NCBI GenBank assembly: GCA_910587005.1
Contig: CAJULB010000006.1
Coordinates: forward strand, 1 to 64,000
From: an uncultured Christensenellaceae bacterium
GTDB lineage: Bacteria > Bacillota > Clostridia > Christensenellales > Borkfalkiaceae
DNA length: 64,000 nt
Direction of reading: 5' to 3'
Positions 1 to 8,900 of the stretch are shown piece after piece. The notes under the pieces are model-generated. The model made no database searches, was not told the DNA's origin, and was given only the letters and a program-made list of their open reading frames with translations. The stretch's first letter is position 1. Each line of letters opens with the position of its first letter. Position numbers and translations under genes: made by a program.

Positions 1-75
1 AAAGCTGTGTTTTACGAAGTGTTGCATACTCTTAAAACAACCTACGCTTCAAACATTTTAAGGAAATTTTTATAT

Positions 76-1137
76 ATGGGAAACAATTACTATTCGGAAA
101 GAAACAATAAAAATTTGGAAACAATAGAAAAACTGTTAGAGGAAAGCTTGCCTTCTTTTTGCGGTGATTATTTTCTTGCAATAGACAGCCAAACCTCTAC
201 GCTGACGCGCTTGAACTACGCGCACGATTTAAAAATCTTCTTCTACTTTTTGCAGGAAAAGAAATTCAGAAAAAGTAAATCAGTAAAAGAGTTTACTCTT
301 GACGATTTGGAAACCGTAACGAGTAACGACGTGGAATATTTTTTAAGTTACCTGTCCCATTACGTTTATGATGAAAAAGAACACGCTTGCAACGAGCGTG
401 CAAAAGCCCGCAAGCTGTCCTCCGTCCGTGCAATGTTCAAATTCTTTTTCAATAAAGGTTACATAAGCGTTGACAATACTGCGAAGGTTGCCACTCCCAA
501 GCTTCACGAAAAACCGATTATCAGACTGGATTCGGACGAAGTTTTTAATATTATCGAAACTGCCGAAAGCGGTCAGGGGCTTTCCTCCCACCAAAAATTT
601 TATCATGAAAAAAATAAGGTTCGCGACAGCGCTATTCTTATGCTGTTTTTGGGAACGGGCATCCGTATCAGCGAGCTTGTCGGCTTAAACAACAACGATT
701 TGAATTTTAAGGATAATTCTTTTATTGTTACGCGAAAAGGCGGGAATAAGGCTATTTTGTATTTCGACGACGACGTGGCCGAGGCGCTTAACCGCTACCT
801 TGATTATAAGGAGCAAAACTCGGATACAAATAACTCCCCCACTGCCCCGCTGTTTCTTACCAACGGTAAAAACCGCATTACCGTGCGCGCAGTGGAAAAT
901 CTTGTTCAGAAATATGCGAAAATCGTTTCCCCTCTTAAAAAAATTTCGCCGCATAAGCTCCGCTCTACTTACGGTACGGCTTTATATAAAGCAACGGGCG
1001 ACATTTATATCGTGGCAGACGTTTTGGGACACAAGGACGTAAACACAACGCGCAAACATTACGCCGCAATAAGCGACGATAACCGCCGCGGTGTGGTCGG
1101 AAAAGTAAAATTAAAGCCCGACAGCGGCGAAGAATAA
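76..1137 (+). CDS. Tyrosine recombinase, XerS-like
   Basis: Site-specific tyrosine recombinase, 353 aa from the ATG at 76, which has AGGAAA nine bases upstream; the frame is open further upstream but only with a GTG lacking a ribosome site. The N-terminal SAM-like core-binding domain (about residues 20-140) is followed by the catalytic domain with all expected residues: Arg197 (GTGIRISEL), Lys221 (TRKGG), His293/Arg296 (PHKLR), His319 (LGHKD) and the Tyr329 nucleophile. XerC/XerD are usually near 300 aa; this length and the insert between the domains resemble the single-recombinase XerS of streptococci, suggesting chromosome dimer resolution by one enzyme. That assignment is inference; a generic XerC/D or integrase role is the alternative. 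It converges on a terminator shared with the next gene and is not flanked by phage genes. Confidence 0.88.
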   Translation: MGNNYYSERNNKNLETIEKLLEESLPSFCGDYFLAIDSQTSTLTRLNYAHDLKIFFYFLQEKKFRKSKSVKEFTLDDLETVTSNDVEYFLSYLSHYVYDEKEHACNERAKARKLSSVRAMFKFFFNKGYISVDNTAKVATPKLHEKPIIRLDSDEVFNIIETAESGQGLSSHQKFYHEKNKVRDSAILMLFLGTGIRISELVGLNNNDLNFKDNSFIVTRKGGNKAILYFDDDVAEALNRYLDYKEQNSDTNNSPTAPLFLTNGKNRITVRAVENLVQKYAKIVSPLKKISPHKLRSTYGTALYKATGDIYIVADVLGHKDVNTTRKHYAAISDDNRRGVVGKVKLKPDSGEE

Positions 1138-1148
1138 TTAAAATAATT

Positions 1149-1177
1149 AGGAGGCGCTAAGATTATAAGCGCCTCCT
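1149..1177. terminator. Bidirectional terminator
   Basis: Ten-base perfect inverted repeat AGGAGGCGCT (1149-1158) / AGCGCCTCCT (1168-1177) with a nine-base loop, lying between the convergent recombinase and Cys-rich genes. Confidence 0.8.
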
Positions 1178-1179
1178 TC

Positions 1180-1356
1180 TCAATCTTCGTCAATAATTAT
1201 TTTATCAATTTTAATAACCGCGTCGTCGCGGATTTCAAGACATTTTCCGCAATTGTCGCAAACCTTGCTTTCGTCCAAATCGCAAACCTCGCACTCCATA
1301 CAGCCGATACACTCACGGTCGTAAAGCACGCACTCCTCTCTTTCGGTTTTTTTCAT
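1180..1356 (-). CDS. Small cysteine-rich protein
   Basis: Unrecognised 58-aa acidic protein. It carries six cysteines in a CxxCxxC...CxxCxxC arrangement (CIGCMECEVC and CDNCGKC) in its middle, which suggests a small zinc ribbon or an iron-sulfur site. The ATG at 1356 is chosen because AGAGGTGAT lies just upstream; an in-frame GTG three codons earlier is itself part of that ribosome site. It is divergent from lexA across about 120 bp that hold the lexA promoter and SOS box, so it might share regulation with lexA (inference). No function is assigned. Confidence 0.7.
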   Translation of the reverse strand: MKKTEREECVLYDRECIGCMECEVCDLDESKVCDNCGKCLEIRDDAVIKIDKIIIDED

Positions 1357-1414
1357 TTTAATCACCTCTACAGCTATTTTAATATAAACTTAATAAAAAA
1401 ACAACCGTTTTTTT

Positions 1415-1430
1415 GCGAACTTATGTTTGC
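1415..1430. promoter_or_regulatory. LexA operator (SOS box)
   Basis: Palindrome GCGAACTTATGTTTGC. The Firmicutes LexA site is known as CGAAC-N4-GTTCG; this site matches CGAAC-TTAT-GTTTG with one mismatch. It overlaps the -35 of the lexA promoter, as expected for autorepression. Confidence 0.78.
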
Positions 1431-1455
1431 TTTTAAAAATTTTATATGTTATACT
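1427..1455 (+). promoter_or_regulatory. lexA promoter
   Basis: TTGCTT (1427-1432), 17-bp spacer, TATACT (1450-1455). The start site would fall about 14 bases before the lexA start codon. Confidence 0.75.
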
Positions 1456-1475
1456 TATATTAAAGGTGGCTACTT

Positions 1476-2111
1476 ATGGCAGAAAACAAAGCTGAAATCA
1501 AAAAAAATAACAACCGTGAAAGAAAAGAGCTTAAAAAACTGAACGAAGACGACGCCGTTTTTAAGTTTATTCAAAAGTTTATCACGGATAACGGATACGC
1601 GCCGTGCGTGCGTGAAATTTGCAGTGCGTGCAATCTTAAATCTACCGCAACCGCATTTACCGTAATAAACAGACTTTGCGAACGCGGACTTCTGTCAAAA
1701 TCGAACATAAAGCGCCGAGCTATTTCCCTCCCCGCAAAATCGGTTTCGGTTCCGCTAATCGGCACTGTTGCCGCTGGCCAGCCTATATTTGCAACCGAAA
1801 ACTATGACGGTTATTACGCCTTGCCCGATAACTTTTTTTCCGGCGAAGATTTATTTATGCTGACGGTAAAAGGCTCGTCAATGAAAAATATCGGAATGTT
1901 CGACGGTGATAAGGTTGTCGTTAAAAAGCAGGAAACGGCCGATAACGGCGATATTGTTGTCGCGCTTGTTGACGACGGTGCGACCGTAAAGCGCTTTTTC
2001 AAGCGCAACGGCAAATTCATTTTACACCCCGAAAACGACGATATGGAAGATTTTGTTCTGGACAGCGTTTCCGTCCTCGGCAAGGTTATCGGCCTTATAA
2101 GACATATTTAA
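1476..2111 (+). CDS. lexA: SOS repressor LexA
   Basis: LexA repressor/autoprotease, 211 aa. The N-terminal winged helix-turn-helix spans about residues 24-85 (NGYAPCVREICSACNLKS). The C-terminal S24 peptidase domain shows the Ala100-Gly101 self-cleavage site, the nucleophile Ser135 in GSSM and the general base Lys172 in ATVKRF. It represses DNA-damage genes until RecA filaments trigger self-cleavage. AAAGGTGG lies eight bases before the ATG. The first 20 residues are a charged extension, longer than in Bacillus LexA. The upstream SOS box implies autoregulation. Confidence 0.95.
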   Translation: MAENKAEIKKNNNRERKELKKLNEDDAVFKFIQKFITDNGYAPCVREICSACNLKSTATAFTVINRLCERGLLSKSNIKRRAISLPAKSVSVPLIGTVAAGQPIFATENYDGYYALPDNFFSGEDLFMLTVKGSSMKNIGMFDGDKVVVKKQETADNGDIVVALVDDGATVKRFFKRNGKFILHPENDDMEDFVLDSVSVLGKVIGLIRHI

Positions 2112-2132
2112 AATAAATTTTATGATTGAAAG

Positions 2133-2165
2133 CGCGGCGCGAATTTATAAACAATTCGCGCCGCG
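2133..2165. terminator. Bidirectional terminator after lexA
   Basis: Thirteen-base perfect stem CGCGGCGCGAATT (2133-2145) / AATTCGCGCCGCG (2153-2165), seven-base loop, then TAATTTTATTT on plus. It serves the convergent lexA and CDF genes. Confidence 0.85.
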
Positions 2166-2170
2166 TAATT

Positions 2171-3097
2171 TTATTTGTTTTCACTCCCTTCTTCCGAATA
2201 CGACGAATACGGGTTGACGTGCACGGTGACGTGCTTTACAAGCGGAAAATTTTGCTCTATTCCGCTGTGAACGGCTTCCGCATACCCGTGTGCAACGTAT
2301 AAAGGCAAATCTTTATCGCAGGCAATTTCAGCAATAACATAAATTCTGTTGCCGAATTTACGCGTCAAAAGACTGTCAACCGCCAGCACCCCCTCGCACG
2401 AGGATATAAAATTCTTTATTTCCTCCTCCGTCTTTTCGTCGCACGCCTCGTCGGTCATTTTCTTTACGGCGTCAATAAAAATCTGAATAGCCGCTTTAAT
2501 TATGAAAACGCAAATAACAAGGCAGGCTATCGGGTCGAGAATCGGCGCACCGCACATTCCGCCGATAACTCCTATCAGACTGCCTATTGACGAAAGCGCG
2601 TCCGAACGGTGATGCCACGCGTCCGCCCTTAAAGCCGAAGAATTGACTTTCTTCGCCGCGCGGATTGTGTACCAAAACATTCCCTCCTTAACGGCAATAG
2701 AAACAGCGGCGGCGACAAGCGCGGCAATGCCGGCAGGCGAAAAATTTCCGTAATCGAGCGATTTATAACTGCCGTTTACAATGCTGACAACACCCGAATA
2801 GCCTATCCACGCGCCCGTTGCAAACAATACCGCCGCAAGCAAAATAGCGGCAACACATTCAAAGCGTTCGTGCCCGAACGGGTGCTGTTTGTCGGCTTTT
2901 TTTGAAGAAATTTTAACGCCTATTATCACTATAACAGTTGAAAACACGTCCGAAGCCGAATGTATCGCGTCTGAAATAAGCGCGTAAGACATACTGAAAA
3001 TACCTGCAAGCAGTTTAAAAACAGTAAGCAACGCGTTTATAATTATTGTAACCACCGAGGTTTTAACGGCTGTTTTTTCCATTTCGATTTCCTGCAT
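2171..3097 (-). CDS. Cation diffusion facilitator (CDF) family transporter
   Basis: Proton-driven divalent metal exporter of the CDF family, 308 aa, in the cytoplasmic membrane. About six hydrophobic segments fill residues 14-205. The paired metal-site motifs are His46/Asp50 (DAIHSASD) and His162/Asp166 (WHHRSD), an H-D-H-D set typical of zinc, iron or manganese members. The cytoplasmic C-terminal dimerisation domain covers about residues 215-300 and contains VHVNPY. Start choice is uncertain: MQEIE has GGAG four bases away, and MEK five codons later has AGGAA at good spacing. The gene lies just downstream of tRNA-Thr. The metal cannot be decided from sequence. Confidence 0.92.
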   Translation of the reverse strand: MQEIEMEKTAVKTSVVTIIINALLTVFKLLAGIFSMSYALISDAIHSASDVFSTVIVIIGVKISSKKADKQHPFGHERFECVAAILLAAVLFATGAWIGYSGVVSIVNGSYKSLDYGNFSPAGIAALVAAAVSIAVKEGMFWYTIRAAKKVNSSALRADAWHHRSDALSSIGSLIGVIGGMCGAPILDPIACLVICVFIIKAAIQIFIDAVKKMTDEACDEKTEEEIKNFISSCEGVLAVDSLLTRKFGNRIYVIAEIACDKDLPLYVAHGYAEAVHSGIEQNFPLVKHVTVHVNPYSSYSEEGSENK

Positions 3098-3142
3098 AAA
3101 TCTCCGAACCGCCGTTCAACATAAACGGCTGAATATAAACAA

Positions 3143-3167
3143 AGAACCCGCCGTAACAGTGGGTTCT
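3143..3167 (-). terminator. Terminator after tRNA-Thr
   Basis: Seven-base stem AGAACCC / GGGTTCT just 3' of the tRNA on the minus strand, followed by TTTGTTTAT. Confidence 0.5.
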
Positions 3168-3169
3168 AA

Positions 3170-3245
<76 letters not shown>

Positions 3246-3265
3246 AATATTAAACTTACCCAAAT

Positions 3266-3294
3266 ATTATATTTAAAAAAGAATATATTGTCAA
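3266..3294 (-). promoter_or_regulatory. tRNA-Thr promoter
   Basis: Perfect sigma-A consensus on minus: TTGACA (3289-3294), 17-bp spacer, TATAAT (3266-3271), about 20 bases before the mature tRNA 5' end. Confidence 0.88.
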
Positions 3295-3375
3295 TTCATT
3301 TTTACGGTTTTTACAGTATTAAAACATAATTTTTTATATAAAAACTCAGCAAATAATGCGGTTAATAATAAAGTA

Positions 3376-3399
3376 CGGACAAGAGAAATTTCTTGTCCG
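3376..3399 (-). terminator. Terminator after the 3435-3797 gene
   Basis: Inverted repeat CGGACAAGA / TCTTGTCCG with a six-base loop, followed on minus by TACTTTATTATT. Confidence 0.65.
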
Positions 3400-3434
3400 C
3401 AATATATAATATTCTAAAAATATAAAAAAGTTTA

Positions 3435-3797
3435 TCAGCCTTTTCTTTTAGCGATTGCTATCCTTATGTATTTTTTGCCGCTCTTATCCGCGGGAGCTTC
3501 TTCAACCGCTTCTTCCTCTACAACAGCGTCTGCGGGAAGATAAGCAGAAGCCGCAATTTCTACATGCATACCCTCTGCCTGCTTCATTTTAACATATGCA
3601 ACCGCACAGGGATACTTCACCCATTTGTCGCACATTTGGCAGAAAGGCGCGTATTCTCCGCACAAATCGCGGCGTAATCTGTGGCTGTTTTCGTATTTAT
3701 CTACGTCAATAGTCTGCTGAATATTTCTAAGGTTCTGAATATCAAGCTCGGAAGGCATTGTCTGTAAAAGCTTTAAAGGCGCTTCACTGTTCCACAT
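3435..3797 (-). CDS. Conserved-looking hypothetical protein with CxxC motif
   Basis: Unrecognised 120-aa soluble protein. The first 70 residues hold four cysteines (CGEYAPFCQMC and YPCAVAY), possibly a metal site. An acidic Ala/Glu/Pro-rich linker near residues 88-105 precedes a strongly basic tail ending in KRKG. GGAGGAG lies about eight bases before the ATG, and a good promoter and terminator bracket the gene, so it appears to be a real single-gene unit. No signal peptide or membrane segment is seen. No function is proposed. Confidence 0.72.
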   Translation of the reverse strand: MWNSEAPLKLLQTMPSELDIQNLRNIQQTIDVDKYENSHRLRRDLCGEYAPFCQMCDKWVKYPCAVAYVKMKQAEGMHVEIAASAYLPADAVVEEEAVEEAPADKSGKKYIRIAIAKRKG

Positions 3798-3826
3798 AAA
3801 TTCAACTCCTCCAATGTGTTTATTTC

Positions 3827-3855
3827 ATTATAATATAAAATAATTTATTTTTCAA
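3827..3855 (-). promoter_or_regulatory. Promoter of the 3435-3797 gene
   Basis: TTGAAA (3850-3855), 17 bp, TATAAT (3827-3832) on minus, about 30 bases before the start codon. Confidence 0.78.
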
Positions 3856-3864
3856 GTATTTATA

Positions 3865-4788
3865 TTATATTTCTTTGACCGTAAGCGTGGATAGAATTTC
3901 CAAATATTTTTCTTTGCCGAATGATATACTGTCCGGTGAAGTAACCGCCGCCGTTCCCGCCGCAACGCCGCATTTTAAAATATCTTCCAGAGAACCGCCT
4001 TTAACAAGCGCCTGCGCAGCTGCGGCAACCATTCCGTCGCCGGCGCCGACGGTAGAATTCATTGCAACATTTACGCTTTTGCTGTACAAACTGCGCTTTC
4101 CGTCTGTTATTATCGCGCCTTTTTTGCCCAAAGACAGTAAAACGCGTTTTGCGCCTCTGTCAATAAGCTCTTTACAAGCGGAAAGCATTTCGCCCTGCGT
4201 CTTTATAGACCGCTTTAAAGTGCGTTCAAGCTCCTCAATGTTGGGTTTAATCAAATCAACGCCCGTTTCAAGTGCGGAAAACAGTCTTTCGCCCTCTGTA
4301 TCGACTATTTTTTTAACGTGCGCGGGCAACGCGTTTAATATTCTTCCGTAATACTGCGGCGACATTCCCTTTGCAAGCCCGCCAGAAAGCACCGCCGCCT
4401 CGCAATTTTTTGAAAGCCGACCGACAAGCGCAATTAATTCTTCCTGCTTTTCAATGCTGACCTCAGGGCTTATGTCGTCTATTTCGGTCAGCATAGATTT
4501 ATGGTCGATAAATTTATAATTTTCGCGGACGCGCCCTTTGCACCAAACGAATTTATAGGGTACGCCCTCGCGGTGCAGTTCCTGTTCGAACAGATTTCCG
4601 TTATCCTCGTACATAAATCCCGTAGAAAAGACTTCGGCGTTCAAGCGCGAAATTCCCATAGCAACATTAAGCGCTTTGCCCGTGAAAAATGTTCTTTTGT
4701 TTATAATTTTGTGGGACATTCCTACGGCAAGGGATTCCACTTCGATATTTACGTCTATACAGGGACTTAAACAAACAGTCAAAATCAT
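3865..4788 (-). CDS. PfkB-family sugar-phosphate kinase (1-phosphofructokinase type)
   Basis: Ribokinase/PfkB-superfamily kinase, 307 aa, of the FruK/LacC subgroup: N-terminal TVCLSPCIDV, substrate-loop GKALNVA, and the ATP/anion-hole motif NSTVGAGDGMVAA near residue 245 whose Asp is the catalytic base. It should phosphorylate a fructose- or tagatose-phosphate to the bisphosphate. It lies downstream of the pfkA terminator, with no PTS or DeoR gene beside it as a fru operon would have. The substrate (fructose-1-P, tagatose-6-P or fructose-6-P) is therefore open. The start ATG has GGGTAG upstream. Confidence 0.85.
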   Translation of the reverse strand: MILTVCLSPCIDVNIEVESLAVGMSHKIINKRTFFTGKALNVAMGISRLNAEVFSTGFMYEDNGNLFEQELHREGVPYKFVWCKGRVRENYKFIDHKSMLTEIDDISPEVSIEKQEELIALVGRLSKNCEAAVLSGGLAKGMSPQYYGRILNALPAHVKKIVDTEGERLFSALETGVDLIKPNIEELERTLKRSIKTQGEMLSACKELIDRGAKRVLLSLGKKGAIITDGKRSLYSKSVNVAMNSTVGAGDGMVAAAAQALVKGGSLEDILKCGVAAGTAAVTSPDSISFGKEKYLEILSTLTVKEI

Positions 4789-4823
4789 TAAAACTACCCT
4801 AAAAATAAGCTTTGCACATTAAA

Positions 4824-4851
4824 AAAGCCGATTAAAAATCAAATCGGCTTT
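4824..4851 (-). terminator. pfkA terminator
   Basis: Ten-base stem AAAGCCGATT / AATCGGCTTT, eight-base loop, then a run of T on minus. It sits between pfkA and the PfkB-type kinase, which probably depends on read-through. Confidence 0.85.
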
Positions 4852-4860
4852 ATCGTTAAG

Positions 4861-5823
4861 TTACATTGAAATCATTTGAAGCGTTTCGTAAAGCTCGTAA
4901 TTGAACTTTTTCTTCATACTGACCGCCTCGATTATATCAAGGTCAATAATTTCGTTTTTGCGGATACCTACAACTCTGTTGCCGACGCCGTCGTTCAAAA
5001 GTCTTACGGCTTTGTTGCCGAACTGCGCCGCCAACATTCTGTCCGCCATCGAAGGCGAGCCGCCGCGCTGGATATGTCCTATTGTGGTGGGTCTTACCGA
5101 ATAAGTAGTTACAGACTGCAACTGTTTAGCAAATTCGTCCGCAGTGCAAACGCCTTCGGCAACTACTACTATATTAGAGTGCTTTCCGTTAGCGCGGGAG
5201 CGGTTGATTTTCATAACTATATCGTCAAGGTCAAAAACAACTTCGGGTACGACTATAATTTCCGCACCGCTTGCAATCCCCGCAAAAAGCGCAATATCGC
5301 CGCAACGCCTGCCCATAACTTCAACAACGGAAATTCTTTCGTGCGAGGTCATAGTGTCGCGCAGTTTATTTATAACGTCGATACAGGTGTTTACCGCAGT
5401 ATCGAAGCCGAGCGTATAATCAGTGTATTCAAGGTCGTTGTCGATTGTGCCGGGGATACCTATCGTGGGCACGCCGTACTCTTCCGAAAGACATTTTGCG
5501 CCCCTGAAAGACCCGTCTCCGCCTATAACGACAAGCCCTTCTATTCCGCGCGCTTCCAAAGTTTTAACGGCTTTTTTCTGACCTTCTTTGGTAAGCATTT
5601 CAAGACAGCGCGCCGTGCGAAGCTTTGTACCGCCCCTCTGAACTATATCCGAAACCGAGCGCATCTCCAAAGAAACCATATCGTCGTCGATAAGTCCCTG
5701 ATAGCCGCGCTTAACTCCGTACACTTCCATTCCGAAGTAGATTGCCGTTCTTACGACAGCTCTGATACATGCGTTCATGCCGGGAGCATCGCCGCCACTC
5801 GTAAGTAAACCTATTCTTTTCAT
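4861..5823 (-). CDS. pfkA: ATP-dependent 6-phosphofructokinase
   Basis: Glycolytic kinase converting fructose-6-phosphate to fructose-1,6-bisphosphate, 320 aa, the normal length of bacterial PfkA. Visible: the ATP site GGDAPGMNA at residue 10, GGDGSFRG near 100, the catalytic loop GTIDNDLEYTD near 125-135 with the catalytic Asp, and the effector/substrate segment EVMGRRCGD. A GGAGG sits eight bases from the ATG. The dnaE-pfkA order is common in Clostridia. It has its own promoter and a 70-nt leader containing a hairpin. Confidence 0.97.
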   Translation of the reverse strand: MKRIGLLTSGGDAPGMNACIRAVVRTAIYFGMEVYGVKRGYQGLIDDDMVSLEMRSVSDIVQRGGTKLRTARCLEMLTKEGQKKAVKTLEARGIEGLVVIGGDGSFRGAKCLSEEYGVPTIGIPGTIDNDLEYTDYTLGFDTAVNTCIDVINKLRDTMTSHERISVVEVMGRRCGDIALFAGIASGAEIIVVPEVVFDLDDIVMKINRSRANGKHSNIVVVAEGVCTADEFAKQLQSVTTYSVRPTTIGHIQRGGSPSMADRMLAAQFGNKAVRLLNDGVGNRVVGIRKNEIIDLDIIEAVSMKKKFNYELYETLQMISM

Positions 5824-5847
5824 TGAAACCTCCGCTGGTACAATTAT

Positions 5848-5879
5848 GTTCCGCGCCTTGCCCCCTCAGCGCATGGAAC
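5848..5879 (-). other. Hairpin in the pfkA leader
   Basis: In the leader RNA, GTTCC and GGAAC pair, enclosing GCGC/GCGC with a small bulge and a G-rich loop (5848-5879). It lies between the promoter and the ribosome site. No known riboswitch class is recognised. Confidence 0.4.
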
Positions 5880-5899
5880 TTTCCACATCATTCCAAATT

Positions 5900-5928
5900 A
5901 TTATAACAAATCAATTTTAAAAATACAA
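5900..5928 (-). promoter_or_regulatory. pfkA promoter
   Basis: TTGTAT (5923-5928), 17 bp, TATAAT (5900-5905) on minus. Confidence 0.78.
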
Positions 5929-5952
5929 CAGTTTTTTACAAAATTTAACGCG

Positions 5953-8900
5953 TTATTCAACATATTTCACGTCTGCCTGTTCCAAAACGGAATAAAGCTC
6001 CGCCAAAAGCCCGCGGCAGTAGTTTACGCCGTAGTCCAGCTTGTAACGCTTGCTTCCGCGAACGATTTTGCAAACCGTTTCACCTGTGTAGTTTGAAAGC
6101 ATTTTAAGCAAGTCATCAAATGCTTCGTCGCTCAATGCGCCCGCATTCAGCCACAGCACGCTCTCCGCCTTTTGCTGAGGCGCGGTTTTGTCGGCAACCG
6201 ACGCGTTTTCGTTAGCGTCGGTAATAACCTGCGCTTCGGTAAGGTCGTCAACTATGCACGAAAAACCTTTTTCGGGGTCAACGTCAAGTTTTCCGCTTAT
6301 TTTTACTATTTTATCGTTGGAAAGGAAAGGCTTTACTTTCTCGTACACGGCAGGAAAGCACACACATTCAAGACTGCCGTGAACGTCTTCAAGATTTAAA
6401 AACGCCATAAACGCGCCGGTGCGCTTTGTGGTGGTTCTGCGCAGCGAGCTGATAATGCCCGCCATGGTTATGCGCATACCGTCTTTTACGCGGTTATAAG
6501 TCCTTGTACCGTCCTCGTCCTCGGTATAATCGTTGAAAAACGAGCAGTCAAACGAACACTCGGGAAAAGCGTTAACGTATTTTTCAAACGGATGCCCGCT
6601 GACGTAAACGCCCAGAACCTCCTTTTCCTTTGCAAGCTTTGCGTTGAGTTCGAGTTCGGGAATGTCGGGGTATTCCACTTCGAGCTTTTCTTCTTCGATA
6701 AAATCGCCGAAAAGCGTCATCTGCGCGCTGTTTTTCTGCTTGCTTATCGCCTTTGCACGCGCGCAAAGCGGTTCGTAAACGGCGGCAAGTCTTGAACGCG
6801 CTACGCCCATTTCGTCAAACGCGCCCGAATAAATAAGCCCTTCAATAAGCCTTGAATTCAATACGTTTACAAACTTCGTGTTGGGGTCGTCGCTGTCGGT
6901 CATCAGATTGCTGCAACGCGAAATAAAGTCGGAAAAGTCTTTAAAGTTTCCGTTTTTTTCACGCTCGTCAATAATTGCGTCTATAACGCCCTGCCCAACG
7001 CCTTTAAGCGCAGAAAGCCCGAAACGCACTCCGTCGTTTTCAACCTTGAACATCGAACGGCTTTTATTTATATCGGGCGGAAAAACCTTATATTTTTTCT
7101 CTTTTAAATAAAGAACGTACTTTGTAATCTCGTCTATTTTGTTAAGTCTGTTATTTAAAAGACCGCAAATAAACTCTTTACAGTAATATTTTTTCAGCCA
7201 CGCAGTCTGATAAGCAAGTACCGCGTACGCCGCCGCGTGCGATTTATTGAACGCATAGGACGCAAAGTTTTCCATATCGCCGAAAATTTTGTTGGCGACT
7301 TCTACGGAAATACCGTTCTTTTCACAGCCCACTATCGTCGAACCGTTTGTATCGCTTACTCCGCCGTTGATAAACTTCTCTTTTTGCGCCATAAGCGTTT
7401 TTTTGTCTTTTTTGCCCATTGCGCGGCGGACAAGGTCTGCTTCGCCGAGCGAAAAGCCAGCTAAATCCTGGAAAATCTGCATAACCTGTTCCTGATAAAC
7501 GGGTATGCCGTAGGTTACGCTTAAAATCTTTTCCTCCTGCGGGCAGTCGAAAGCGATAGGCTCCTCGCCGTGTTTGCGGCGGCAGAATGAATCAATAAAC
7601 TGCATGGGGCCGGGGCGGTACAAAGCAACGCCCGCTATCAGGTCTTCGAGCTTATCGGGTTTAAGGGTTTTCATAAACCTTTTCATACCGCCGGCTTCGA
7701 GCTGGAACACCCCGTCCGTGTCGCCCTCGGAAATAATCGAGTAAGCACCCTCGTCATCATAGCCGATTTTATCGAAGTCTACTTTTATATTGTAGTTTTC
7801 TTCGATATAATCTATTGCTTTTTTAATATCGGTAAGAGTAACCAGCGCAAGGAAGTCCATTTTCAACATTCCCAGCGCCTCGATTTCCTTTGCAACGAAC
7901 TGCGTGGTTATATCCTCGCCGTTGCGGGAAAGCGGTACGTTATCGGCAATGCGCTTCTGGCATATAACTACGCCAGCCGCGTGCATACCCGTCTGCCTGG
8001 GCATACCCTCGATTTTCAGCGCCATATCAATAACACGCCGAAGGGTTTCGTCCGTTTCGTAAATATCACAAAACTCTCTGTTCCTCGCCGCCTTTAATTC
8101 CTGATACTTGCTTTCCAAATCGGCGCGTTTGTCCTCGTCCGTTTCGGCGTCAACCTTGGCTTTCTGCGCGTCAAGCCGCCTGCCGAGCAAATCGCTTATA
8201 GAAGTTTTACCGTCCATTATCTTTGTAAGGCGGTCTGTTTCCGAATAAGGCACGCGCATAACTCTGCCGACGTCTTTTATGGAGTTTTTCGCCGCCATTG
8301 TGCCGAAGGTTACAATCTGGCAAACGTTTTCTTTGCCGTATTTCTGGCGGACGTACTCAATCGTTTCCTCGCGTCTGTCCGTGCAAAAGTCGATATCGAA
8401 GTCGGGCATTGAAACGCGGTCGGGGTTAAGAAAACGCTCAAACAGCAAATCGTATTGCAGCGGTTCAACGTCGGTTATTCCTATCGAGTACGCGACAATC
8501 GAGCTTACGCCCGAGCCGCGCCCCGGACCTACGGGAATACCGTGCTCTTTCGACCAGTTTATAAAGTCCCATACAACAAGATAATAGTCCGCGTAACCCA
8601 TTCCGCAGATAATACCCAGCTCGTATTCCGAACGGTTAAGCTCTTTTTCGCCTAATTTGTCGCCGTAACGCTTTTTAAGTCCGTCCGCGGTGAGCTTTCT
8701 CAAATATTCTTCGGAGGTCATACCGTCGGGCGCGGTGTATTCGGGGATAAGAGTTTTGTCCTTTATGGGATAGCCCTTTTTATCGAGATTGAACGCTGGT
8801 TCGGTAACTTTATCGGCGATAACGCGGGTATTCGATATTGCTTTCGGCAGGTTGGGAAAAAGCGCCGCCATTTCTTCGCCCGTCTTAAAATAGAATTCGT

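Noticed and set aside
1..75. N-terminal extension of the recombinase from a GTG at 7
   Set aside because: No ribosome site, and the ATG at 76 has one at proper spacing.
4876..5808. Plus-strand frame of 310 codons
   Set aside because: Mirror of pfkA, whose catalytic motifs are intact on minus.
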